This document shows, in pieces, positions 17,071-25,815 of a stretch of 64,000 bases of DNA; positions within the stretch are counted from its first letter, which is position 1; each line of letters begins with the position of its first letter. The notes under the pieces are model-generated. The model worked only from the letters and a program-made list of their open reading frames with translations. It did no database searches and had not been told where the DNA came from. The translations under genes and the position numbers were made by a program. This stretch comes from an uncultured Bacteroidales bacterium (GTDB lineage: Bacteria; Bacteroidota; Bacteroidia; Bacteroidales; FEN-979). The stretch lies in NCBI GenBank assembly GCA_903903985.1, contig CAIVAT010000018.1:62001-126000 (forward strand), read 5' to 3'.

Positions 17071-18147
17071 ATGAAAGACGTCAGGGTTCTTGCAATAAAT
17101 CCCGGATCAACATCCACAAAGATTGCCGTGTACCAGAACACGGAAGCTGTTTTTTTAAAGAATATCAAGCATACCACAGAAGAACTCGCACCATATCCTA
17201 AAATCACGGATCAGTTTCAATTCCGTAAAGAGATCATTCTTCAACAACTCCGTGATGCAGATATGCACATTGAAGATTTACAGGCGGTTGTTGGCAGGGG
17301 TGGATTGCTGAAACCCATTCCTTCAGGGATCTATGAGGTGAATGACGCGATGATTGCCGATTTGAAAAGCAGTGCCCGGGGTGAGCATGCAAGCAACCTT
17401 GGAGGTTTGATCGCGAGCGACCTGGTTAAATCGTTGCCCAGCGCGAAAGCCTATATTGTTGACCCGATCGTGGTAGATGAATTTGATGATATTGCAAGGA
17501 TTTCAGGGCATCCACTGCTTGAGCGCCTTTCAATCTTTCATGCCCTGAACCAGAAGGCCGTTGCCCGTGAATATGCCAAGTCAATCCGCCGGAAATATGA
17601 GGACCTGAATTTGATTGTAGCTCACCTGGGGGGCGGAATTACCATCGGGGCCCACCAGAAGGGACGGGTTATCGATGTGAACCAGGGTCTCGACGGCGAG
17701 GGACCTTTCAGCCCCGAGCGGTCCGGAACACTTCCGGTGATGGACCTTGTCAGGCTCTGTTTCAGTGGCAGGTATTCGTTGGGTGAGGTTCAGAAAATGG
17801 TGAAAGGAGAAGGCGGACTTGTCGCTTACCTGGGAACCAACAATGCTTATGATGTTGAAAAAATGGTGGATGCGGGTGATACCTATGCTGAATTGATATA
17901 TCACGCCATGGCCTACCAGGTGGCAAAATATGTTGGGGAGATGTATACCGTCCTTAAATGTGAAGTGGACGCGATCCTCATCACTGGAGGAATCGCTTAC
18001 GACAAGGGGTTTGTGAACTGGATACAGGAACGCACATATAAACTGGCACCTGTCCATATATATCCGGGAGAGGATGAGATGAAGGCACTTGCCATCAATG
18101 GGCTGATGGTGGTTCGCGGGGAGCTGAATGTGATGGAATATCACTAA
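17071..18147 (+). CDS. buk: Butyrate kinase
   Basis: A 358-residue acetokinase-family enzyme of normal Buk length. Visible nucleotide and acyl-binding motifs are NPGSTSTKIA near the start, GRGGLLKPI, AHLGGGITIGAH and ITGGIAYDKGF. It turns butyryl-phosphate (or a branched acyl phosphate) and ADP into acid and ATP. It starts 11 bases after the permease's restored stop, and belongs to the ptb-permease-buk operon. It differs clearly from the acetate kinase at 59958-61172. Confidence 0.88.
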   Translation: MKDVRVLAINPGSTSTKIAVYQNTEAVFLKNIKHTTEELAPYPKITDQFQFRKEIILQQLRDADMHIEDLQAVVGRGGLLKPIPSGIYEVNDAMIADLKSSARGEHASNLGGLIASDLVKSLPSAKAYIVDPIVVDEFDDIARISGHPLLERLSIFHALNQKAVAREYAKSIRRKYEDLNLIVAHLGGGITIGAHQKGRVIDVNQGLDGEGPFSPERSGTLPVMDLVRLCFSGRYSLGEVQKMVKGEGGLVAYLGTNNAYDVEKMVDAGDTYAELIYHAMAYQVAKYVGEMYTVLKCEVDAILITGGIAYDKGFVNWIQERTYKLAPVHIYPGEDEMKALAINGLMVVRGELNVMEYH

Positions 18148-18182
18148 CCATCCCATGCCAGGATGCATGAAAATACCCTTCC

Positions 18183-18839
18183 TTACGCTTGTTTCATTAT
18201 TGAAAGCATCTCCCTGACAAGGTTTTCTGTGCCATCGGCAATCTGGCTGATCGAGGCATTCAGCATATAGCAAGGAGTGGTCAGGATTTTCCTGGCTTTA
18301 TCTGTGACTACTTCACCGTGTACGGCTTGCTGATATTTGTTTCCCGTATGCTCAATAAAAATTTTTGAAGCAGGATCGTTACCGGTGGTAAGGGTAGTGC
18401 CTTTAAATAATTTTGCCAGAATCACCGGCGAAATACACATCGCACCGATCGGTTTTCCTGCTCTGAACATGGCTGAAACCGCCTTTTCAACCTCTCCGTT
18501 CACCGTGCAGCCATCTCCTTTGAAAGCCCAGTCGCAAAGATTTTTTGCTGCACCAAAACCGCCGGGGAAGATCAATGCATCATAATCAGCAGCATTGAAA
18601 ACAGACAATGGGCTGATATTTCCCCGTGCAATCCGCGCTGATTCGACCATGACATTCCTCGTTTCAGCCATCTCTTTTCCGGTGACATGGTTGAGCACAT
18701 GATGCTGCCTGATGTCAGGAGCAAAACATTGATACACCGCACCGGCCTTGTCGATGGCAAGCAGCGTCAATACGGCCTCATGGATCTCGGCTCCGTCGTA
18801 TACGCCACAGCCGGATAGAACAACGGCAAATTTTTTCAT
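18183..18839 (-). CDS. elbB: ElbB-like glyoxalase of the DJ-1/PfpI superfamily
   Basis: A 218-residue class I glutamine amidotransferase-like protein from ATG 18839 (open to 18863). It has the ElbB marks: KFAVVLSGCGVYDGAEIHEA at the start, ALIFPGGFGAAKNLCDWA, the nucleophile elbow Cys in GAMCISP, and IEHTGNKYQ. Family members act as weak glyoxalases; older literature links ElbB to isoprenoid synthesis. It is a single gene, convergent with buk. Confidence 0.82.
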   Translation of the reverse strand: MKKFAVVLSGCGVYDGAEIHEAVLTLLAIDKAGAVYQCFAPDIRQHHVLNHVTGKEMAETRNVMVESARIARGNISPLSVFNAADYDALIFPGGFGAAKNLCDWAFKGDGCTVNGEVEKAVSAMFRAGKPIGAMCISPVILAKLFKGTTLTTGNDPASKIFIEHTGNKYQQAVHGEVVTDKARKILTTPCYMLNASISQIADGTENLVREMLSIMKQA

Positions 18840-18860
18840 TTTCCTTGAATTTTCAGCATA

Positions 18861-18868
18861 CAAAGTTA
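18861..18868 (-). promoter_or_regulatory. Candidate -7 box for elbB
   Basis: Reads TAACTTTG on the minus strand, 22 bases before the ATG at 18839, which argues against the longer frame starting at 18863. No -33 box is seen. Confidence 0.45.
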
Positions 18869-18998
18869 GTTCAACTTTGGGAGATCGGGGAACGGAAACT
18901 AAGTCTTTTTATTAAAACAGGTACAATTTCCAAGAGGCAAAGAGACTAAAAGAATGCTGAAAGGTTGACAGGTGTTCAACATGGGAGGATATATTCTT

Positions 18999-19006
18999 TA
19001 ACTTTG
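18999..19006 (+). promoter_or_regulatory. Candidate -7 box for the nucleotide-sugar operon
   Basis: TAACTTTG, 37 bases before the ATG at 19043. It lies inside the longer open frame starting at 18965, so the shorter start is favoured. A TTG at 18965 is 31 bases away, too far for the usual spacing. Confidence 0.5.
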
Positions 19007-19042
19007 CGCAAATTTGAACGAAAAAACCAAAAACTGATCCCG

Positions 19043-20173
19043 ATGAAGAAGCTCCAGATGGTCGACCTGCGCAGTCAGTACCTTGACATTAAAACCGAAA
19101 TTGACCATGGAATCCAGGAGGTGGTCGATTCCTGCGCATTCATCAATGGTCCGGCTGTTCAGGCCTTTCAAAAAAATATGGAACAATACCTTGGAGTGAA
19201 ACATGTCATTCCATGTGCAAACGGTACTGATGCACTGCAGGTTTCCATGATGGCTCTCAACCTTCTGCCGGGCGATGAGGTGATCACCACCTCCTTTACT
19301 TTTATCGCCACTGCCGAAGTAATCGCCTTGCTGAAACTCACACCGGTTTTGGTAGATGTTGATCCTGGCACGTTCAACATCAATCCCGCAGCCATTGAAC
19401 GGGCTATCACACCGAAAACAAAAGCCATTGTCCCGGTTCATCTTTTCGGACAAACTGCCCCGATGGAAGAGATCATGGAAATTGCGGCCAAATACAACCT
19501 TTATGTGATTGAGGACAATTGCCAGGCGATCGGCGCTGATTACGTATTTGCTGACGGCAAAAAGAAAAAAGCCGGTACCATTGGCCACATCGGTTGTACC
19601 TCTTTTTTCCCTTCGAAAAACCTGGGATGTTACGGAGATGGGGGAGCCATTTTTACAAATGATGATGATCTCGCAAAACAAATGCGTGTGGTGGTTAACC
19701 ATGGGATGACGGTTCGTTATTATCATGATTACGTTGGAGTCAACTCCCGCCTCGACAGTATACAGGCCGCCATTTTGAATGTGAAACTGGCCCGTCTCGA
19801 TACCTATGCCGCCAAACGACTTGCTGCTGCTGATTTCTATGACAAGGCATTTGCAAATCATCCTGGGTTGAAAACACCCGAACGCTACACCAGATCAACC
19901 CACGTTTTCCATCAGTACACGCTGGTAACAGAAAAGGTTGACCGGAAGGAATTAATTGATTATCTTGCCTCTAAGGAAATACCTGCGATGATTTACTACC
20001 CTGTGCCATTGCACCTTCAGAAGGCCTACCTGGATCCGCGTTACAAACCCGGCGATTTTCCTGTTACCGAGCATTTGTGCAACACTGTTTTTTCGTTGCC
20101 CATGCATACTGAACTGGATCAGGAGCAACTGACTTATATCACCCAACACGTTCTGAATTTTTTAAATCGTTGA
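19043..20173 (+). CDS. wbpE: DegT/DnrJ/EryC1/StrS aminotransferase, WbpE-like
   Basis: A 376-residue PLP sugar aminotransferase from ATG 19043. The PLP lysine is K192 in FFPSKNLGCYGDGG; ANGTDAL at 60-66 and IEDNCQAIGA at 156-165 bind the cofactor. With the WbpD- and WbpB-like genes that follow, the likely reaction is amination of UDP-2-acetamido-3-oxo-glucuronate at C3, using the glutamate/2-oxoglutarate pair, on the way to UDP-2,3-diacetamido-2,3-dideoxyglucuronic acid for an O-antigen or other glycan. The exact sugar is inference from the gene trio. It abuts the next gene (2-base gap). Confidence 0.85.
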   Translation: MKKLQMVDLRSQYLDIKTEIDHGIQEVVDSCAFINGPAVQAFQKNMEQYLGVKHVIPCANGTDALQVSMMALNLLPGDEVITTSFTFIATAEVIALLKLTPVLVDVDPGTFNINPAAIERAITPKTKAIVPVHLFGQTAPMEEIMEIAAKYNLYVIEDNCQAIGADYVFADGKKKKAGTIGHIGCTSFFPSKNLGCYGDGGAIFTNDDDLAKQMRVVVNHGMTVRYYHDYVGVNSRLDSIQAAILNVKLARLDTYAAKRLAAADFYDKAFANHPGLKTPERYTRSTHVFHQYTLVTEKVDRKELIDYLASKEIPAMIYYPVPLHLQKAYLDPRYKPGDFPVTEHLCNTVFSLPMHTELDQEQLTYITQHVLNFLNR

Positions 20174-20175
20174 TC

Positions 20176-20754
20176 ATGGAATCAGAATATTTTGCTCATG
20201 AATCTGCTTTTATCGATGAGGGTTGTTCAATTGGCAAGGGAACCAGGATCTGGCATTTTACCCATATCATGAAAGGATGTGTCATCGGTGAAAATTGCAA
20301 CCTGGGACAAAATGTAGTGGTCTCACCGGATGTCGTTCTCGGCCGGAATGTAAAAGTGCAAAACAATGTTTCGATCTATACCGGTGTCATTTGCGAAGAC
20401 GATGTATTTCTCGGGCCATCCATGGTATTTACCAATGTGATTAATCCGCGGAGCCATATTTTGCGGAGGGATCAATATCAGGAAACCCTGGTCCGTCGTG
20501 GAGCATCCATCGGCGCCAATGCAACCATTGTTTGTGGAAATGAAATTGGTGAATTTGCCTTCATCGGCGCGGGTGCGGTCGTCACCAAAGATGTTCCACC
20601 TTACGCACTGATTGTTGGCAATCCCGGCCGCCATGCTGGCTGGATGAGCGAGTATGGTCATCGGTTGCTTTTTGATGATCAGGGAATTGCCACCTGTCCG
20701 GAAAGTCATCAAAAATATGAATTGACAAAAGATGGAAAAGTTATTAAACGATAA
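20176..20754 (+). CDS. wbpD: Hexapeptide-repeat N-acetyltransferase, WbpD-like
   Basis: A 192-residue left-handed beta-helix protein with many imperfect [LIV]-G-x-x-x-x repeats (VIGENCNLGQNVVVSPDVVLGRN, then AFIGAGAVVTKDVPPYALIVGNP). The N-terminal ESAFIDEGCSIGKGTRIWHF is characteristic of WbpD/UDP-2-acetamido-3-amino-glucuronate N-acetyltransferases. It transfers acetyl from acetyl-CoA to the C3 amino group made by WbpE. The start is ATG 20176; a TTG at 20170 overlaps the previous stop. Confidence 0.85.
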   Translation: MESEYFAHESAFIDEGCSIGKGTRIWHFTHIMKGCVIGENCNLGQNVVVSPDVVLGRNVKVQNNVSIYTGVICEDDVFLGPSMVFTNVINPRSHILRRDQYQETLVRRGASIGANATIVCGNEIGEFAFIGAGAVVTKDVPPYALIVGNPGRHAGWMSEYGHRLLFDDQGIATCPESHQKYELTKDGKVIKR

Positions 20755-20763
20755 GCATAACCA

Positions 20764-21750
20764 ATGACAGAAATGCATAAACCCATTCATTTTGGACTGA
20801 TTGGTGCGGCAGGATACATTGCTCCCCGTCACATGAAGGCAATCAAAGATACCGGGAATCAACTGGTATGTGCCCTTGACCCTTACGATGGAGTGGGTAT
20901 CATTGACAGTTACTTTCCGCAGGCAGATTTCTTTATCGAACCCGAACGATTCGACCGGCACCTTGACAAGTTGCGACGGATGGCTTTTTCAAAAGAGCAC
21001 CCCGATGACAGAAAGGTTGAATATGTGAGCATATGTTCGCCGAACTATATGCACGATTCACATATCCGGCTGGCTTTGCGCAACGATGCGCATGCCATCT
21101 GCGAAAAACCCATCGTACTGAATCCATGGAATCTTGAAGCACTTGAAATAATTGAAAAAGAGACAGGCAAAAAAGTATATACCATCCTTCAGTTGCGGCT
21201 TCATCCGTCCATCATGGCCTTGCGCGAACAGGTTCAGAACGGGCCTAAGGATAAAATCCATGATCTCGACCTGACCTACATCACGTCGAGGGGAAACTGG
21301 TACGCCCGCTCATGGAAAGGCGATGTGTCAAAATCGGGTGGCATTGCCACAAACATCGGGGTTCATTTTTTTGACATGCTGACCTGGGTTTTTGGAAAAA
21401 TGAAAGAGAACAAAGTCCATGTTTTGGAAGAAAAGAAAGCCGGAGGTTTGTTAAAACTTGAACATGCCAATATCCGGTGGTTCTTGAGCATCGACTACAA
21501 TGATATTCCTGCGGAGGTGCGGAAAACCGGGAAAAGAACGTACCGGTCCCTCCTGATGGGTGATCAGGAAATTGAATTCAGCGATGGGTTCACCGACCTG
21601 CATACGGAGATGTATCGTGAAATCATTGCAGGCCGGGGATATGGCATTTCAGATTCCAAGCAGAGCATCAGTATCGTCTATCAGATCAGAAACAGCGTCC
21701 CCATTGGCTTAAAGGGAGATTATCATCCGATTTTAAGCGCGATTTTATAA
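20764..21750 (+). CDS. wbpB: Gfo/Idh/MocA oxidoreductase, WbpB-like UDP-GlcNAcA 3-dehydrogenase
   Basis: A 328-residue NAD(P)-dependent dehydrogenase. The Rossmann motif is GLIGAAGYIAPRHMKAI near the N-terminus, and CEKPIVL holds the EKP signature of the family. It is shorter than generic oxidoreductases of the family and matches WbpB-type enzymes, which oxidise C3 of UDP-N-acetylglucosaminuronate and regenerate cofactor with 2-oxoglutarate. Nine bases follow wbpD. The C6 dehydrogenase (WbpA) that should supply its substrate is not in the window. Confidence 0.83.
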   Translation: MTEMHKPIHFGLIGAAGYIAPRHMKAIKDTGNQLVCALDPYDGVGIIDSYFPQADFFIEPERFDRHLDKLRRMAFSKEHPDDRKVEYVSICSPNYMHDSHIRLALRNDAHAICEKPIVLNPWNLEALEIIEKETGKKVYTILQLRLHPSIMALREQVQNGPKDKIHDLDLTYITSRGNWYARSWKGDVSKSGGIATNIGVHFFDMLTWVFGKMKENKVHVLEEKKAGGLLKLEHANIRWFLSIDYNDIPAEVRKTGKRTYRSLLMGDQEIEFSDGFTDLHTEMYREIIAGRGYGISDSKQSISIVYQIRNSVPIGLKGDYHPILSAIL

Positions 21751-21852
21751 AGAATAGAAAAAATCAACAATTCTGGAGTAAAATTTGCTGATCAATAATT
21801 GATATTCATTAACTTCACCCGTTTTTTGGAAATGATCATTAATACCATCCCT

Positions 21853-22872
21853 ATGAAAATATTGGTCACGGGCGGAACAGGATATATCGGTTCCCACACT
21901 GTTGTTGAGCTTCAGGCCAGGGGTTTTGAGGTGATTATTGTCGACGATTTATCCAATTCATCCATCGACGTATTGGATAACATAGCCAAAATATCGGGGA
22001 AGAAACCGCTTTTTGAAAAATTCAACCTCACCGATTCCGAAAAGACCGAAGCATTTTTCAAATTGCACAACGACATCCGCGCAGTCATTCATTTTGCTGC
22101 ATTCAAGGCGGTTGGTGAATCAGTGGAGATACCCTTGATGTATTACCGCAACAACCTGGTATCGCTGATCAATGTTTTACAGGGCATGATCGATAACAAT
22201 ATCCGGGATATTGTATTTTCTTCATCCTGCACCGTATACGGGCAACCTGATCAACTGCCGGCCCGTGAGGACACCCCTGTTCAAAAGGCCGTTTCCCCTT
22301 ACGGAAATACAAAACAGATTTGTGAGGAGATCATCACCGATACCAGCATAACTGCCAATGTCCGGAGTATCCTGCTGCGATACTTCAACCCCATTGGGGC
22401 ACATGAAACAGCCTTTATTGGCGAGCTTCCTTTGGGTGTACCGAATTGCCTGATGCCATATATCACACAGACCGCCATTGGAAAAAGACCGTTTCTGAGG
22501 GTTTGGGGCAGTGATTATGAAACCCCCGATGGTACAGCCGTCCGTGACTATATCCATGTGGTTGACCTTGCCAAGGCCCATGTTATTGCAGTAGAGCGGC
22601 TGACCGGAGGCAAAGGCAAAAAAAATGTTGAAGTATTTAACCTTGGAACCGGAAACGGATTCTCGGTTTTAGAAGTTATCAAATCATTTGAGCGCACTTC
22701 GGGGGTGAAGCTGAATTATGAAATAAAGGAGCGACGGCCCGGCGACATCGTTAAGGTATGGGCGGATACTGAATTTGCAAACAAGGAACTGGGATGGAAA
22801 GCCGAAAATGATTTGGATTCAATGACACGGTCGGCATGGAAATGGGAACAGGCGCTGGCAAAAAAGAAATAG
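21853..22872 (+). CDS. galE: UDP-glucose 4-epimerase
   Basis: A 339-residue extended short-chain dehydrogenase from ATG 21853 (the longer frame to 21799 adds 18 unlikely residues). NAD motif GGTGYIGSH at 7-15; catalytic Ser in SSSCTVYG and the Tyr-Lys pair in YGNTKQICEE; the C-terminal half has GTAVRDYIHV and NLGTGNGFSVLEV typical of GalE. It interconverts UDP-glucose and UDP-galactose, or the GlcNAc forms. The 102 bases before it contain a small perfect palindrome (ATCAATAATTGAT) and no clear promoter. Confidence 0.88.
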   Translation: MKILVTGGTGYIGSHTVVELQARGFEVIIVDDLSNSSIDVLDNIAKISGKKPLFEKFNLTDSEKTEAFFKLHNDIRAVIHFAAFKAVGESVEIPLMYYRNNLVSLINVLQGMIDNNIRDIVFSSSCTVYGQPDQLPAREDTPVQKAVSPYGNTKQICEEIITDTSITANVRSILLRYFNPIGAHETAFIGELPLGVPNCLMPYITQTAIGKRPFLRVWGSDYETPDGTAVRDYIHVVDLAKAHVIAVERLTGGKGKKNVEVFNLGTGNGFSVLEVIKSFERTSGVKLNYEIKERRPGDIVKVWADTEFANKELGWKAENDLDSMTRSAWKWEQALAKKK

Positions 22873-22933
22873 GAGGGATGAGGCATGCCTCTTCCGGAAA
22901 TAGCGAAATAGTCAAACAGTGAAAAATATAATT

Positions 22934-23983
22934 ATGAAGACAATTCTAATCACCGGGGGCACCGGTTTTATCGGTTCTCATGTCGTTCGCAGGTTTGTGA
23001 CCAAATATCCTGAATACAAAATCGTGAACCTCGACAATTTAACCTATGCAGGAAACCTTGCCAATTTGCGTGATATCGAAAAAGAGCCGAATTATGAATT
23101 TGTCAAAGCCGACATCACCGCCGGTGAATTGATGAAGGCACTCTTTAAAAAATACCGGTTCGACGGCGTGATTCACCTCGCCGCCGAATCGCATGTTGAC
23201 CGCTCTATCAGCAGTCCGATGGAGTTTATTTATGCCAACATTATTGGTACGGTCAACCTGTTGAATGCAGCCCGTGTGATTTGGGAGGATTTTACCGACA
23301 AAAGGTTCTATCATATTTCCACCGATGAGGTATATGGTTCACTCGGAGCAACAGGCTTCTTTTATGAAAACACCGCCTATGATCCCCGAAGCCCTTATTC
23401 CGCATCCAAAGCAAGTTCTGACCACCTGGTAAGGGCGTATAATCATACTTATGGCCTGCCGACGGTGATTTCCAATTGTTCAAACAATTACGGCCCGTTC
23501 CAGTTTCCTGAAAAACTGATCCCACTGGCAATACATAATATCAAAAACAGCAAGCTGATCCCGGTTTACGGCAAAGGGGAAAACATTCGTGACTGGTTGT
23601 TTGTTGAGGATCACGCCAATGCCATCGACCTGATCTTTCACAATGGCAAAATTGCAGAAACTTATAACATTGGCGGGCACAATGAATGGAAAAACATCGA
23701 CCTGATCCATTTGCTTTGCGAAATCATGGACCGGAAACTGAAACGGTCGAAAGACACCTCCCTGAACCTCATCACCTATGTGAAAGACCGTGCCGGGCAT
23801 GATCTGCGGTATGCCATCGACTCAAGCAAAATCCAAAAAGAACTTGGATGGAGCCCCAGTTTGCAGTTTGCCGAGGGACTTGAAAAAACCGTGGAATGGT
23901 ATCTTGCCAATGAAGAATGGATGAAAAATGTCACCACTGGCGATTACCAGAAATATTATGATCGACAATACGTAAAACGATAA
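22934..23983 (+). CDS. rfbB: dTDP-glucose 4,6-dehydratase
   Basis: A 349-residue extended SDR enzyme from ATG 22934. Motifs: GGTGFIGSHVV (NAD binding), HLAAESHVDRSI, STDEVYGSLG with the catalytic Asp-Glu pair, and YSASKASSDHLV with Tyr and Lys. It makes dTDP-4-keto-6-deoxyglucose, the branch point to rhamnose and other deoxysugars. RfbA, RfbC and RfbD are not nearby. A short run of the GAAATAGTG-type repeat lies in the 61-base gap before it. Confidence 0.88.
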   Translation: MKTILITGGTGFIGSHVVRRFVTKYPEYKIVNLDNLTYAGNLANLRDIEKEPNYEFVKADITAGELMKALFKKYRFDGVIHLAAESHVDRSISSPMEFIYANIIGTVNLLNAARVIWEDFTDKRFYHISTDEVYGSLGATGFFYENTAYDPRSPYSASKASSDHLVRAYNHTYGLPTVISNCSNNYGPFQFPEKLIPLAIHNIKNSKLIPVYGKGENIRDWLFVEDHANAIDLIFHNGKIAETYNIGGHNEWKNIDLIHLLCEIMDRKLKRSKDTSLNLITYVKDRAGHDLRYAIDSSKIQKELGWSPSLQFAEGLEKTVEWYLANEEWMKNVTTGDYQKYYDRQYVKR

Positions 23984-23992
23984 TGTCCGTTT

Positions 23993-24015
23993 GGGGCGTC
24001 CCGGCAGGATGCCCC
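23993..24015. terminator. Hairpin between rfbB and fabD (convergent)
   Basis: GGGGCGTCC, five-base loop, GGATGCCCC: a nine-pair stem with one G-T wobble between two convergent genes. T-rich sequence follows on the plus side (GTCGATTTGGTTT), so it may terminate in one or both directions. Confidence 0.5.
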
Positions 24016-24026
24016 GTCGATTTGGT

Positions 24027-24917
24027 TTATCCCTCCGTTACGGAAGCCGCATGCGATGTCTGTACGTTCCCGAACTTCGCAATCAGGCCTTGCAGCACGT
24101 TTCCCGGGCCCACTTCAATAAAATTATCTGCGCCGTCGGCAATCATATGCTGAACCATCTGTGTCCACAGCACGGGTGCGGTCAACTGATCAATGAGGTT
24201 CTGCCTTATTTGTAACGGTTCAGTTACCCTGAGTGCGGTGGCATTCTGATAAATAGGGCAAATGGGAGCGGTAATTTCCGCCTGCTTGATGGCTTCAGCA
24301 AGTTCCATACGCGCAGGTTCCATCAGCGGCGAGTGAAAGGCTCCGCCAACCTTCAGTGGCAATGCCCTGCGCGCTCCTGCAGCTTTTAACCGTTCACAGG
24401 CAATTTCAATTCCTTTCATGCTCCCTGAGATGACAAGTTGTCCGGGACTGTTGTAGTTGGCAGGAACCACAATTTCATCAATGGCTTTGCAAATCTCTTC
24501 TACTTTAGCGTCATCCAGGCCCAAAATAGCTGCCATCGTGGATGGTTCCTTTTCGCATGCCTTTTGCATGGCCATTGCCCGGGCAGAAACCAGTCGCAGA
24601 CCCTCTTCAAAAGAAAGGGCTTTGCCGGCGACCAGGGCAGAAAATTCACCGAGGGAATGGCCTGCGACCATATCGGGCTTAAAATCCTCACCTAGTGTCG
24701 CGGCGAGGATGACCGAATGAAGAAAAATAGCAGGCTGGGTAACTTTCGTTTGACGAAGATCATCGTCGGTACCTGCAAACATCAGGTCGGTGATGCGGAA
24801 GCCCAGGATGTCATTGGCTTTTTCAAACATCTGTTTGGCCAATAATGAATTATCATACAAATCCTTGCCCATCCCGACAAACTGGGCCCCCTGGCCGGGA
24901 AATACATATGCCTTCAT
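24027..24917 (-). CDS. fabD: Malonyl-CoA:ACP transacylase
   Basis: A 296-residue acyltransferase of normal FabD length. FPGQGAQFVGMG at the N-terminus forms the oxyanion hole, GHSLGEFSAL carries the nucleophilic serine, and GGAFHSPLM the catalytic histidine. It loads malonate onto acyl carrier protein for fatty-acid synthesis. Other fab genes are absent here. It stands alone, with an AT-rich GTGAAATAG-type repeat upstream. Confidence 0.9.
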   Translation of the reverse strand: MKAYVFPGQGAQFVGMGKDLYDNSLLAKQMFEKANDILGFRITDLMFAGTDDDLRQTKVTQPAIFLHSVILAATLGEDFKPDMVAGHSLGEFSALVAGKALSFEEGLRLVSARAMAMQKACEKEPSTMAAILGLDDAKVEEICKAIDEIVVPANYNSPGQLVISGSMKGIEIACERLKAAGARRALPLKVGGAFHSPLMEPARMELAEAIKQAEITAPICPIYQNATALRVTEPLQIRQNLIDQLTAPVLWTQMVQHMIADGADNFIEVGPGNVLQGLIAKFGNVQTSHAASVTEG

Positions 24918-24983
24918 GTGCTGATCATTTTAGATAGTGAAATAGAGAAATGGTGAAATGATTAAATTTCACCACTTTGCTTA

Positions 24984-25721
24984 TTATTTCCTGTCTCCGA
25001 GAAACCTCAGCAGGAATAAAAACAGGTTGATAAAGTCAAGATAGAGTGTGAGCGCCCCGAGAATGCTGAGTTTCCTTGAATTCGCCTCACCATATTCACC
25101 CGCTCCGGCACCGATTCTTTTCAGGCGCTGCACATCATAGGCGGTGAGCCCGGTAAAGACCAGTACCCCTACAACGCTGATGATATAATCCATGGTACCG
25201 CTGTGCAGGAAGAAATTCACAAGCATGGCCACCATGAGCCCAACCAGACCCATCATCATGATGGATCCGAATTTTGTCAGATCGGTTTTGGTTGTGTAAC
25301 CGGTCACTGCCATGATGCCAAACATGGCAGCCGTGATGGCGAAGGTCTTATAAACGGAAGCTGCGGTATAGATTAGCAAAATAAAACTCAGGCTCATGCC
25401 CATCAGAATAGAAAAAGCGATGAACAAAAGTGTCAAAACGGCAGGTGACAATCGCTGAAATCCAAACGACATCAGCAATACAAATCCGATAGGAGCCAGC
25501 ATGACAATCCAGCCATAGGGGGTCATGACCCCGGTTTCAACATTTCTCAGAGTGCCCATCAGTTCTGCAGAAGAGCCAAACCAATACGCGGTAACTGCTG
25601 TAACGAACATGGCCAGGGTCATCCATCCGAAGACCTGGGTCATAAATGATTTTGCAACTGCAAGATCCTGAGTGCCTTGCTGCGTGCCAAACAATCCATT
25701 GTTATTGCTTTGTTCAAACAT
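24984..25721 (-). CDS. Bax inhibitor-1/YccA family membrane protein
   Basis: About 245 residues with seven membrane helices after a short glutamine/asparagine-rich cytosolic start; ATG 25721 is preferred over TTG 25727. The family signature around TAYDVQRLKRIG and the C-terminal LYLDFINLFLFLLRFLG are clear. Members are pH-sensitive calcium-leak or protease-modulating proteins; the function in this organism is not known. Confidence 0.85.
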   Translation of the reverse strand: MFEQSNNNGLFGTQQGTQDLAVAKSFMTQVFGWMTLAMFVTAVTAYWFGSSAELMGTLRNVETGVMTPYGWIVMLAPIGFVLLMSFGFQRLSPAVLTLLFIAFSILMGMSLSFILLIYTAASVYKTFAITAAMFGIMAVTGYTTKTDLTKFGSIMMMGLVGLMVAMLVNFFLHSGTMDYIISVVGVLVFTGLTAYDVQRLKRIGAGAGEYGEANSRKLSILGALTLYLDFINLFLFLLRFLGDRK

Positions 25722-25815
25722 TTTCAATCTCCTTTTTAAGTTAATGAATCAATGAATGAATGCATAGAATGCAAACAATGAGAAAAAAACATAATCATTA
25801 TTCGCTCCTCATGCA

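Noticed and set aside
17581-18273. A 230-codon minus frame over buk
   Set aside because: Runs antisense through conserved butyrate kinase motifs; no domain recognised.
18998-19861. A 287-codon minus frame over wbpE
   Set aside because: Antisense shadow; the plus-strand product has intact PLP motifs.
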